From: Wolfiporia cocos
Taxonomy: Eukaryota; Basidiomycota; Agaricomycetes; Polyporales; Phaeolaceae
Length of the DNA: 64,000 nt
NCBI GenBank assembly: GCA_029448655.1
Contig: JACCLO010000002.1
Coordinates: forward strand, 1,240,001-1,304,000
Direction of reading: 5' to 3'
The translations under genes and the position numbers were made by a program. Under the pieces are notes generated by a model. The model had not been told where the DNA came from. It saw nothing but the letters and a program-made list of their open reading frames with translations, and ran no database searches. Positions 21,210-32,258 of this stretch are shown here, one piece after another. The number at the start of each line of letters is the position of its first letter. Position 1 is the stretch's first letter.

Positions 21210-24200
21210 TTAGTCGTCTTCCGACGAGCTCTCGTACAACATGACGTACTCGACGTCTTGCACCCGGTTCACGCGATCGGCAGGGTTGGTCACGACGACG
21301 GACCGGCTGTGTTCGTACACAGCATCGTCATCGTCGGACACAGGGGATGCAGGCACGTCAACCAGCGAGATCGAAGAATTGAACGAACCGGTGTCAGATG
21401 AAGGGCGCGATGGAACGGTGACTGAAACAGTGAACTCCGAGCCGGTCGTGTCCGACCGCTGAGGGCGAGTGGCAGCAGGCGAAGCAGGCTGGTCTTGAAC
21501 AGGCTGGGGCATGATCACGGAAGAAGATGCAAGCGAGTGGTCTGCAGACAAAGCTGAGCCCGTTCTTGTGACCTCGGCGACAGTGATGCTGTATGTGGAA
21601 GTCAAACCTCTGACACTCAGGAATGTAGAGAATACGCACTCGACCCAGACACTGTGACCAAACTGGTTGCCCTTGCCGTCACTGAGTCTCCAGTAGCTCA
21701 CATACTTGCCAGGGACATCGGGAGCCTGACCAGTCCAGTGAATTAATGGCCTTTTCTCAAAGAATCCCGGCGAATCGCATACCTTCATTTCACCAGCAAC
21801 GATCTCGATCTCTTCATTTGCCTTCACAGTACCAACTTTCACCTTTCGTGGGGCGTTGTCGTGAGGGGCCATCCGATCGCCAGCCACGAACACTAGCTCA
21901 GTATCTTCAGGCCAGTCCCTCATCCCCTGGTTGACCATCCGCCACGACTTGACAAACTCGGCACCGGGAGGGAACACTTGTCCGTCCGGAATGTTGCCGT
22001 CCGAGACGAAGCTGGCGAAGAGCGGCTGTGACTCGGTAGACACCGGCACCGATACAGGAATCGGAGAGGGGGACCTCGTCATTTCATACCTTGCGACGGA
22101 GCTGCGTCGAGACAATATAGGCGAGGCTCCGCGAGTGCAGAGCTCGAAAGAGACAAGCAGGGGGACCTGCTCAGAGTCCCACGGTGTCTCAGGCCGGCGG
22201 AGCAGCGGCTCGCTGACCAGTGGGGAAGCCTCTACAGCACCCCCGTTCTCCGGCTCGTTGGTGACTTGTGCCTGGACAACTCCGCTCCGCAGTAGCTCCT
22301 CGACAACCATTGCGCCCGGCATTGTGCCTTCGCGCGCACCGTTGGGAGTGGCAATTCCAGAACTGGGAGTGGGCGGGTGCAGCAGATGCATGAACATCGA
22401 TGACAGCTCAGGCCAGAGCTCGCGCCATTCTGGCTGATGAACGGGGCTCAGTCGTGGCAGCGAAGTGCTCTCCTCGGCACTAGCAAGCGGCTCCGAAGGG
22501 GTCGTGAGTCCACACAAACTGCTGCTCTCCTCGGCTTGGTCATCCCGCTCCTTCTTCTTTCCGTCAGCTATATCTACCAGGCGCTCTTCCGCATTCAACT
22601 TCGGAGATCTGACGGGAGCGCCTTCGTCCTCATGCAGAGCCGGAGTAGAGATGATCGTTGGTGGTCCGGTCGGCACGCGACGAGTGGCGTTCCTCAATCT
22701 GTCGAATAGCTGGGAGAAAGACAGTTGCTCGAGATCTTCTTGCTCTTCTACCGAAAGTGCATTCCTATCAGACGGTACTGAGGGTGTGCTGTCATTCACA
22801 GCCCAGCGATCTAGTGCGGCTTCCCAAGTGGGCCGTTTGAGGGACGTTGGAAGCTGCTGAAGGACTTGGCGGGTGAGTGGAATATTGACCTCGTTGATCT
22901 GGCCAGTAGATGCCGAGGCTTGCTGGTCGAGATCGGTAGTTGCGCTAACATCCGAAGGCGCTAGACCACTGCTAGACCATTGATCTGTCTTCTGTCTCTG
23001 GGCAACGAGTTGACCTAACGTCATCTCCATAGAGCAAGTCGCTGCACGCGTGCTAAATCCAGCACTTAATGCATTTTCTTCGATGTCGGAAACGATGGAG
23101 GCAGCATGAGCAGTACGATAATCCTCATTGATGCGGCTGTCTGCGATATTGGGAACCGGTGAGTAGTTGCGCGAAGGAACGGCCACGTCATCGTCTTGGT
23201 TGCTGCTATTCTCGCGTAGAACGGTGCTTGGAAGAACGGGTTCGATTGGTCTGATGTTGATCACTGGGGACGATGTTTCTGTTCTTGTGACGGGCTGTGG
23301 CTGGTGAGCCGGTGGAACAAGCCCACACACTATATTTGCATGGTTCGGTGGCCTTATGGTGATAGGTACTAGAGTGTCCGGTGTCTTCATCTTGAGCAAC
23401 GGATGGTTGGGTGGATGAACGGGGAACGGCAAAGCCTCGCATGACTGGCAAAGATCGAAGTCGGGACAAGCAGAGTGCATGCACTGTGTGGCAAAGATGT
23501 GAGCCTTGGATGCTTGCCATGGAATAGAAGACTGACCTTGTAGCGGTCACCCACGATCACCGAGTTGCAAGAATCGCACGTAGCATTGTGAACACTGGAT
23601 GCGTTCATGGAGTCTCGGAGCTGGTGATAATCTGAGTACAGCGAGCATTTCAGTCGAAACCAAAACTTACAATCAATTGTTCAGGGATGCTGATCTTGAC
23701 AAACCCATGGCGCGGGTGCTGCTCCGTCGTGATTCTACGAATGGATCACTTTGTGAGGAAACACCGATATCTGAGGGATTGCTACATACTGGAAGCAAGC
23801 TGAGCACGTATCGAAATCCGGACAGTTCAGGCATTTCTGGAAATATTGCCGTCAGCCCATGTCATCATCATTATCGAAATTACATACGTAACGATCTCCA
23901 TAAATCAGAGAATCACAGAGGTTGCACCTTGCGCAATGTGACGCAGACACGACCTCTCGAGAATTGGACGGCGGCGCAGTGCTTCGAGAGGCAGGCGCCG
24001 TCTCAGCAGGAGTACGTTCATCGTTTCCGGTGAGCACAGTGTGTACAATGACTTCATCGTTGCGCAGAATCTCAAAGAACTGGTGCGACACACCGTGCGC
24101 CTCACGCGTGCCCGGCTTCGAGATGCACTCAGTGCACATGTCGTAATCGGGGCAATCAAGGCACTTGTGCCTGATACCACGAATGCGGCGGTTGCACACG

Positions 24201-26961
24201 TCACAAATGGCCCTATGGACTGTCGCATTCTGAGGCAACGGAAGACGTGACGACGGAGGCTGTGCAGCCGCACTCAAGGCTGTGCGTGCGTTGTTGAACT
24301 TTGCCAATCCGTCCGACTTGTTGATGGGGAAGAAATGATGCGCAAGTGGATGTTCTCTGCGGCGATCTGGAGACGTAAAGCAGGACGCACACATATCGTA
24401 ATCTTGAAGAATCCAAGATTAATATGGTACATGAAGGCTGGGTTTTAGCGTGCTTACCATCGCACTCGAGACACTTGAATCTGATACCTATGATACTACC
24501 GATGTGGCACACGTCACAGCGGATAAAATCGTGAGTAATCTGCTCAAGATCGGCCTTGTTGCGAATAGGGATGAACGAATGCTGAACTGGATGCTGCCAT
24601 GATGTCTGCGACGACGAGATACACTTGCTGCACAGATCGAAATCTGGATGGACATCAGTAAGCGAAGTAATGAGGTTGTTGACATGCACCAGACCTATAC
24701 AATCCGTGCATTTGTATCTCACGCCTTTGAAGCTACGCTGCTGGCATCCATCACAGACAATGCCAATGTGCACGGAGTTATCCTCGTCCCGTTCAACAGA
24801 CTTCCACACGGGAGAATCATGCAAGCCCACCAAGGGAGGGGGAGGAAGTGGCGCCGTGGTTGACGGAGAACTTCGTAATGGTGTCGGTGCGAAATTCGCT
24901 TCCGGCTGCCAAGTACACCAACTGAGCGCCCCCGGACCTGCTGAATATGCAACCACGTCGTTTGATCCAACGTGAGGCATAAGTGGAGGTGGAGGTGGTG
25001 GTGGTGGCGGAGCGACCACTCGAGACCACTGCGGCGGAGGTGGTGGCACGACAGGCGGCGGCGTGTACAAAGGCGTGCGGGGACCAAATTGCTCTAACGA
25101 GGGCGGTACAGCCATCAAGAAGGGAGGGGGAGGTGGGATTGGGTACGGATCTTGAGGAGGCGGGGGCCAGACTTGGGGAGGCGAAGACCATTGTGGTGAA
25201 CGTGGCACAACGTTACCGACCTGTGGCGCTGGCCCTGGATCAAACCTCGCCGGCGACAACGAGTACGTGCGCGATCGAGGACTGAGGTTGGGACTCATTG
25301 AAGTAGGACTCGAAGGGATGTGCACAATGATGGGAGATGAGGCGGGAACTGGGGACGTATATCTACTGCAGGCCGGCACAACTCGACTGCCGCAGCGAGA
25401 TGATAAGCGCCCACGCGCAGGTATCCATTCATCACCGAACGCCGACTTCATGGTCTCATCGAGATCACCAATAAAGCCCTCGATGAGAGCCTTGACCTCT
25501 GCTTTGCCTTGCGAGACTGAACAGCAATGTCCACGCGCGGGTTGCTCAACGGTCTCTGAGGCTGGCTTTCCCGTTGCACCAGGAGAGTTAGCCATTGGCG
25601 ATTGACGCGCGGGAGACCAAAGCTGCGGCGGTTGTGTCGGAGGCTGCGGCGTGCTGTCCGCGGGCTGCGCTCCAAGAAAGCGCACGCTTGGCGCAGGACT
25701 CGGAGTGATCGCGGGTGTCGGTATCGCCTCTTCGGTTACTGTACCCCGTAAACCGGAATGGTCTCCACGCATGCCGTTGATGCCACACTCGGGATACAAG
25801 ATAGGCAAAGGGGGAACGACAAAAGGCGGCCACCTGGCGGGCTGCGCTGTGCCACAAAAGGGGGGAGGTGAGGGTGGGACGGGTAGTTTGTGCTCCTGCG
25901 CGCTAAAAGACGGATAGGGAGGGAGTTCTGGATAGACGTATGGACTACTAGCTGACGCATTTGCATCAGGACGATTCAATAGTTCGGGCTGCGCATGCTC
26001 AGCAACCGGAGCAGCCGGCGGCTGGTGAGCAGATGCACGCTCTACGGAGGTGTCTGAGCAATAATGCCCCGTGGGTCTACAGAATACAGAATCCGGCTTG
26101 ATAAGTTCAAAGATGGATGGACGAGCAGTCTCGGGCATCCGTGGTGGCGCGTCGGAACAACACGGCACGTCTTGCGACAAGAGATCGAACAGCGACGGCC
26201 TGCCAATCCTGGCAGTTGTGGCGCTTGCGGAGGAGTCTACGCCAGGAGACGGTCGTCTAGGCAGAGGCCGAGACGACTGCGCACCGGGAAACGGCGGAGA
26301 CGGCATGCGGAGCACAAAGGGAGCGGGAGGCGAAACACAGACCTGAGGTGGCGAAGACGGCTGATGAGAACCCGCGCTGGAGCGACTTGTAGTACGCTCG
26401 CGTAGGCGCTCGAGGAAGACCCTGCGGTCATCTCTCCTGCGGTCATCGTTCCTGTGGTCATCGCTCTTGCTACGATGGTCAGGTTCCCACCCGACCGCGC
26501 CGGCGTCTTGACTGGCGCCCATGGAGGACGCACCGACGGTGGCGCTGTCAGCGGTGGAAAGCATGCTGACGCGATTGCCGTTGCTCGCGTTGGGGAGCTT
26601 ATGGGGGGTCTCGTCGTAGACATTGAACTTGAGCAAAGCATTCGGCCATGCACGGCCCCGATAAGGGGCTATACACGCGTCGTACTCCTCGGCCGAATGA
26701 GCTTCGACGCCGACGAGAATCCGCACTCGTTGCGAGTGTTGAGGAGAGTTTGGAGAGAAAAGCAGCCTGGAAAGATAAATAGAGTGCGCTATAGGGAAGA
26801 CTCTGTACAGCTGCGGAACGCGGATGTTCAGGTCCAGCCAGGATAAGCGGAATGCGTAAACATACCTGGTGATACAATTCCTCATAGGAAGGAAATAAGG
26901 CAGAATCAGGGAAAGTAAACTTGCGTGTTTCGTTGCGGTAAGTAGCCTTGACGGTGAACAT
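21210..26961 (-). CDS. NBR1-like selective-autophagy receptor (PB1, five ZZ fingers, FW domain)
   Basis: Exons, right to left: 26961-26866, 26810-24695, 24643-24458, 24402-23888, 23836-23790, 23734-23671, 23620-23537 and 23483-21210, 1793 residues. A PB1 domain spans about 1-105 (FTVKATYRNETRKFTF, then ELYHQLYRVFPI). A very long Pro-rich linker with poly-Pro runs follows. Five ZZ zinc fingers lie between about 710 and 1070, each with paired Cys, YKC or FKC or HKC, D[FY]D and His. The FW (NBR1-type Ig-like) domain is at about 1530-1653 (FPPGAEFVKSWRMVNQG, DVPGKYVSYWRLSD). The C-terminus DVEYVMLYESSSEDD contains a plausible Atg8-interacting motif, YVML at 1782-1785, among acidic residues. The domain order fits NBR1 of fungi. 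Cargo is unknown, and no UBA domain is seen. Confidence 0.9.
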
Positions 26962-27057
26962 GGCTGCTAGCGAGAGAGAGAGGACGGGACCACCGCCACC
27001 TTATTACCCCTCTAAGCGCCCGCATAGTCGGGTCGGGCGCGGATATCACGTGGACTC
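26962..27057. promoter_or_regulatory. Very short bidirectional promoter
   Basis: Only 96 bp separate the start codons of the NBR1-like gene (minus) and the ADC lyase gene (plus). Any promoter elements must be shared or overlap the first exons. No TATA box is visible. Confidence 0.6.
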
Positions 27058-27899
27058 ATGTCCTTCCAGTTGCTTTCAACGACGAGATACGATCCCGCTC
27101 TCCTTGGTCTCGCTTGGAACACAGCCGCGCATGGAGGGGAACCGTCGCGATATCTCTTGCTGAGGTATCATTTGGATAGGCTTCTTGATGCTGCGAACCA
27201 ACACGGCTGGAATTCCACTGTGACCTACGATACCGTGCGATTGGCTTGCGAGCATGCCGTTGAGGACGAACTCCACCGTCTTGGTATGCAGGATGCCCCT
27301 TTAAGAGTGAGAGATACCTTACTTGTAGTGCGATTATACCTGGAGACTGACTATCCTAGATTCGAATCCTCCTGGACTATTCAAACACAATCTCAGCAGC
27401 AGCAACTCTGGCTGATCCATTGCCAAGTCCAGATCCAATGTCGGTGTCCTGGGTTGCTGGCAAACCGACTGAGCCAATGATGCGTACATTGCTTGATATA
27501 CGCCTTGACACCTGCCCTACCGGCCCATCCTTATTCACTCAGACCAAAACTACCCACCGCCTGGAATATACCGCCGCTCGCGCGCGCATGAGCATTCCGC
27601 CGCTGCCAGCACCGTCAAACGCGGATGTCCTTCTCTACAATCCATCTGGAGAGATCACAGAGACGTCTATACGCAACGTTGCATTCTGGCGAAGAGTTCC
27701 CCCCCGGTGGGTGACCCCACACGCTGAAGCAGGCTGCCTCCCCGGTGTAATGCGACGGTGGCTACTTGAGCAAGGTAGGATTGTAGAGGCACAAGAAGGA
27801 GAGTTGGTGAAGGACGATCTGGTGGAAGGCGAATACATATTAACGTTCAACGGCGTTGAAGGGTGTCGCATAGGCAGAATTGCACTCCCTAGTCGTTGA
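27058..27899 (+). CDS. Aminodeoxychorismate lyase (class IV PLP enzyme, ABZ2-like)
   Basis: Exons 27058-27306 and 27360-27899, joined through a 53-nt intron, give 262 residues, the usual size. The PLP lysine is expected in FTQTKTTHRLEYTAAR; the class IV cofactor loop ITETSIRNVAFWR and the later GCLPGVMRRWLLEQGRI are present, and RYHLDRLL near residue 45 matches the N-terminal substrate region. It should convert 4-amino-4-deoxychorismate to 4-aminobenzoate plus pyruvate for folate synthesis in the cytosol. Joining the frame directly without the intron gives a stop, which fixes the splice choice. Branched-chain aminotransferases share the fold but are longer. Confidence 0.85.
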
Positions 27900-29010
27900 C
27901 GAGCCACTCATATTGACACTGATATTGACGCTATGTCAACGCGGGGGTTCTTTGCATTGGGAAGCTGACAGTCAAGCATTTCAAGCCCCCATCCCACATT
28001 CCCTCGGATGTAGTTCCACTACCCTGACATAGACTCATAATCGCCGCGACTGAGGCGTACAGTGTCCAACGCCTGTTGTTATCAGTGGCTTTATAAGGAC
28101 AAGGTGTGATTCATAGTTGTCGCTGTGCTAGAAGCCACAGCCGGGCGGGCAGGACGAATTCCCAATTCCCCTTCGGTAGCGCAACATGCGGCGAATGTTG
28201 CGATGTATGTGGCGCTTCATCATTCTATGAGACTGAAGCTCTGATCCGATCATGCATAGCTGAACAGGTAAGTATGTTTTTTTGACAAGCTTTGATGCGT
28301 GATCCTTTGTCAGTGGATGGTGAACAATCCCACGCTAATGCTTGACAATCTATGGTAATGGCATTCGCCTAAACCAGGACATCTCCCTTGATGAGTCTCA
28401 CTCTCAACCCTTCGCACTGCTGATGGTACGTCTGTCTGTAATGGTAATTCGTCTCGCACAGGTGGTGAGCGCAGCCGTGGCTATTCTGCCTTGTCACCAG
28501 TGGCTGCTTCGTTCGGCGCGAAATATGCAGCTGTTAAGCGACAGCTAATATGTGGGCTGGAATAGCCCATCGCTGTAACTAGCCGGATTGTCTTCTACGT
28601 AGGCCGTACAGCGTTTCGCCCACCCAATCGAAGAAGTTCTATCTCCGCGTATCAACATAACGGGACAAGTTTGATATTTGATCTAGCGCTATCAATCAGA
28701 CAAGAGACTTAGAGGACGGCCATAGACGGCAGCAATTCAAGAACGGATTTGTTCGGGCACGAGTATTCAATCTTCGGCGACACAGGTGAGTCCCTTTTGA
28801 AGGGTTTCGCACCACCCTGAAGACGCACGTTATAAGATCCGGTATTGTTCATCACGAATGGATGCTTGCGGACCCTGAATCATTTGATTTGGTAAAGGTG
28901 GACCTCTTGAGAAGCGACCTAGGGGTGCTGTTGACAGTACATGTCCCGCGGCCGCAGGACCAAACGTAAGCTACTAATCAGGAATAGCCCAGGGGTAGAA
29001 CGGTAGAACA
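27900..29010. other. Intergenic stretch before the decayed hydrolase copy
   Basis: No supported gene. Remnants of the first exons of the decayed HIBCH-type copy may lie here, but I cannot align them with confidence. Confidence 0.4.
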
Positions 29011-29892
29011 CCGTGCGTGATTGTAGGGAACGAAACTGGGCGATGCGTCAGGCAATTCGACGAGACTTGAGCTACTGCCTTCTTTGATTTGTGAAAGAAA
29101 TAGCCTATGGAGGATGTCTTACGTGTCCCAAGACGCTACCAAAAGCTACACACTACTTGAATGAGAATGAGTTCGTACGACCTGCGAACTACTCAACCTA
29201 AATAGTCTCGAGCTATATGCAACAACGCCGACGCCGTGCATCGCTGTTATGGATGGACTCACCTGTGCGTCCTAGTCCCAAGCTACTGACCTTCTGAGTT
29301 ACCTTACATACATCTGCGAGAACAGCGGGCGCTGGGTCGGTCTGACAGCACGCCGATTCTCGTAATATTGCCACCGAGAACACTGCCTAGGCCATCCTCG
29401 ATACAAAGGCGTCGGAGAGGATATTAGGCCGCGGAGCGTGCGGAATTTGAAATGACTGTTTCTTGCACTTCCTGTTTCGAGCGGATAGTGAGTTGTTCAT
29501 AGGTAGCACTTCCTCGCTCACATTAATCATCTTCAGTCCAGAGAACACGACTTTGCTATCATCTTGTTCGGGTTCCACGGAATTATGACTACTTCAGCGC
29601 ATCGCGTTGACGCCCGCTCCCATCCCTGAACAAATTGACGATGTCACCAGGATTTATGAGCCCGAGATACCCTGGCACAGCTTGAAAGCCCCCTAGCAGG
29701 CGCGATACGCGCTGCTCTTGACTTGCGCTGGTGCGGATTGGATCATCGAGGGACTAAAAGGCCTGGTGCGTTACAAGGCAAGGCAGATCCCGGGTGCACT
29801 AGCAGTGCGCAGCTCCACCGCCATGACAGTTGTGCGTTGGGCGATACGCCATAGCATGAAGTTGCCGCTGCTGGAAGTCTTGCAGATGGAGA
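29011..29892 (+). pseudogene. Decayed HIBCH-type gene copy
   Basis: Blocks collinear with the intact genes at 30410 and 35957 survive in all frames. ATTGTAGGGAACGAAACTGG matches the VIVGTGNGR exon, CATCGCTGTTATGGATGGAC the IAIMDGLT exon, CAAATTGACGATGTCACC the QIDSLLR region, GCGCGATACGCGCTGCTCTT the IRAALD region, and CTGCTGGAAGTCTTGCAGAT the LLDALQ region. Stops, frameshifts and loss of the MPE active-site region show that it no longer codes for the enzyme. Confidence 0.65.
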
Positions 29893-30409
29893 TGATCATT
29901 ATGGCATAGTGCGTGAGATACAAAGGAAGTAATTGAAATCGTAGCACATGAATTTGTGGTGTGGCAAGCTTATGACAACGCGACTCGGACGGAGCAATCA
30001 TATATCAATTCATTACGACTGGGGTGAGCATTCGCAGGATGTGCAATTGTATAGATCTAACGAAGAGCTAAACAGAGACTGGCGTGGAGACAACCAAGTG
30101 GAGCACGGTCATGCTTCTCAGTACGCCGACGCTCGTTGACGCCAGATATCTAAGGGTCCTTCGCACGTCGTCTATACTAAACGCTTGACTTCCGTCGCAG
30201 TATCCTCATAATGTCCCGTTCACCGTCTTAATGGGCATATTGACCCCTTCCCCATCTGAGCAGATGCTTAGTTTACGGCCATTCTGCGCTGTACATGTGA
30301 CATGCTCACCGGCACAGAAACCTTTATCTACCTCCAGCTTCTGGTATGCATCCAGCAACGCTCAGGCATCCCCCTCCCTCTCTGGTGAAACATCCTATTT
30401 TTTGTCAGA

Positions 30410-32258
30410 ATGGAGACTCGGCAAGTAGCAATCAAGAGAGTTGCGGCAATCCGACGACATCTAGACTCCCATCCGATAGTAGAGCAGCAAATAGACAATG
30501 TCCGTCATATCTTCTCTATAGCATACACTATTGGTGGTTTACACATTCTCGCAAACGCAGACGAAGTCGCCCATACTCTTCAAATCAAGCGGGTGTCTGA
30601 GAACATACATACTGAATAGACCGGATAAACTGAATGCAATTCAAGACACGATGCTTATGTTGCTACTTGAACAGATAGAGGTACACCTCTGCTCTATTCC
30701 TGACAATCATTCTCCATCTCACAGACCATAAGAAATGGCGCGCCAGTGCGTCTCCTTGTGTGATTGTAGGAACCGGGAATGGACGAGCTTTCTGCGCCGG
30801 AGGGGACCTCGAAAGTAAACTATTGTCTGCTGCCACTGGAGTGTGGCAATCTCGCTGACAATCTCAGTGTGGTGTTCTCTCGTATCCCGTCCGGAAACGG
30901 TGCAAACGGTTGTCGATAACTTCTGCTCGCAGTACGTCCAGACCTTCAGTGCTTGCCATGATTATTCAAATAGGGAACATCCTCAGGTTCTCCTTCGACT
31001 ACTATTTGGCTAGAATGCCTCTACTTCATATTGTCATCATGGACGGGCTCACTAGTACGTTAAATTCCTATGAAAGCACCGATCCGGCATCGTCTAAGAC
31101 CTATGTGCAGTGGGGGCTGGTGCAGGACTTGCAGCAAATGCACCCTTCCGCATTGCCACCGAACGCACGATTTTCTCAATGCCAGAAGTCAAGATCGGGT
31201 ATTGCCCCGACGTCGGTGCTAGCTATTTCCTAAATAGATTCGATGGAGAGATTGGAACATACCTGGCCCTCACGTCGGAGAACCTAAGAGGACGAGCGGT
31301 ATAGTAAGCCATTTTTTATAATTGTATCGCGTATGTAACTGATCTTATCATACATGTAGCGAACACGGTTTTGCGACGCACTTCATCGCTTCGAGTGACC
31401 TTCCCGACGTACTCCAACACATCTCATTGTTGAACAATCCAACAGTGCAGCAAATAGATTCTCTGTTGAGAAAACATGACCCCGAATCAGTCTTCCATGG
31501 TCTTTCGAGCCACCTCGTCGGACCAATACGTGCTGCGCTTGATTCAGCATTTCGCCACGACTCTGTCGAAAATATCATTCAAGAACTCGCCGGTTATGCC
31601 AACAATCATGACGACGACGACGTACGGAGATGGGCGCAGCGCACTCTTCGCACTCTCTCTACGCGTAGTCCCACCAGTCTCAAAGTCACACTTGCTCTAA
31701 TCCGCAGAAGCAAGGGGATGTCGCTGCTCGACGCCTTGCAATCAGAACTGAGTATGGTGACTGCATTCTGTGTGAGTACGATTGATACAGCTGAACACAG
31801 TATCTAACCTCATTCCGCCAAATGTGGTGCAGAATGGCTCCGGCCCTGACCTCTTCACCGGGTTGCAAGCCGTTCTCACAGGAAGAATGCCGGACGAGAC
31901 TCCTTGGTTTCCCGATGCGCTCGAAGAAGTTTCAGATTCATACATTCAGGAGGAATTCTTCCATAAATACTCTCCGGAAAGGGGTACCGCCCCGCGACTC
32001 AGACTGTACAACCTTCCGCATAATGTGGAGCCAGCAGATGCCATGCGGTTCTCTCTCCCTTCGGAAGAAGAAATCAGGCGGATGGTGGAAGAAAACAACC
32101 ACGGTTCCCTCCTCAGTCTCGAAGAACTCGCTGCGAAGATAAAAGCTTCGACGCGCGACAAGGCAGGGGTTGAAGAGAAGATCTTCGATGTAGTCTCGCG
32201 AAAATGCACGCTACTAGACGATAGTCAGGGGAGGATGCGTCTGATGTGGACTCGCTAG
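30410..32258 (+). CDS. 3-hydroxyisobutyryl-CoA hydrolase-type enzyme, copy 1
   Basis: Exons 30410-30499, 30561-30680, 30733-30814, 30868-30931, 30987-31054, 31111-31303, 31360-31771 and 31833-32258 give 484 residues, as in fungal HIBCH/EHD3. Family marks are GCLRTYILNRPDKLNA, GNGRAFCAGGDLE (oxyanion hole), IMDGLTMGAGAGL, and MPEVKIGYCPDVG, whose Glu and Asp correspond to the catalytic pair of HIBCH. It should hydrolyse 3-hydroxyisobutyryl-CoA in valine breakdown or a related short acyl-CoA. No clear mitochondrial presequence is seen. Exon 3 must use an AAG acceptor at 30732; the nearer CAG at 30724 gives a 44-nt intron and a stop. Seven of eight exons equal those of copy 2 in length. Confidence 0.82.

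Noticed and set aside
30725..30769. Frameshift in HIBCH copy 1
   Set aside because: It appears only if the CAG acceptor at 30724 is used; the AAG at 30732, matched by copy 2, restores the frame and gives a normal 52-nt intron.
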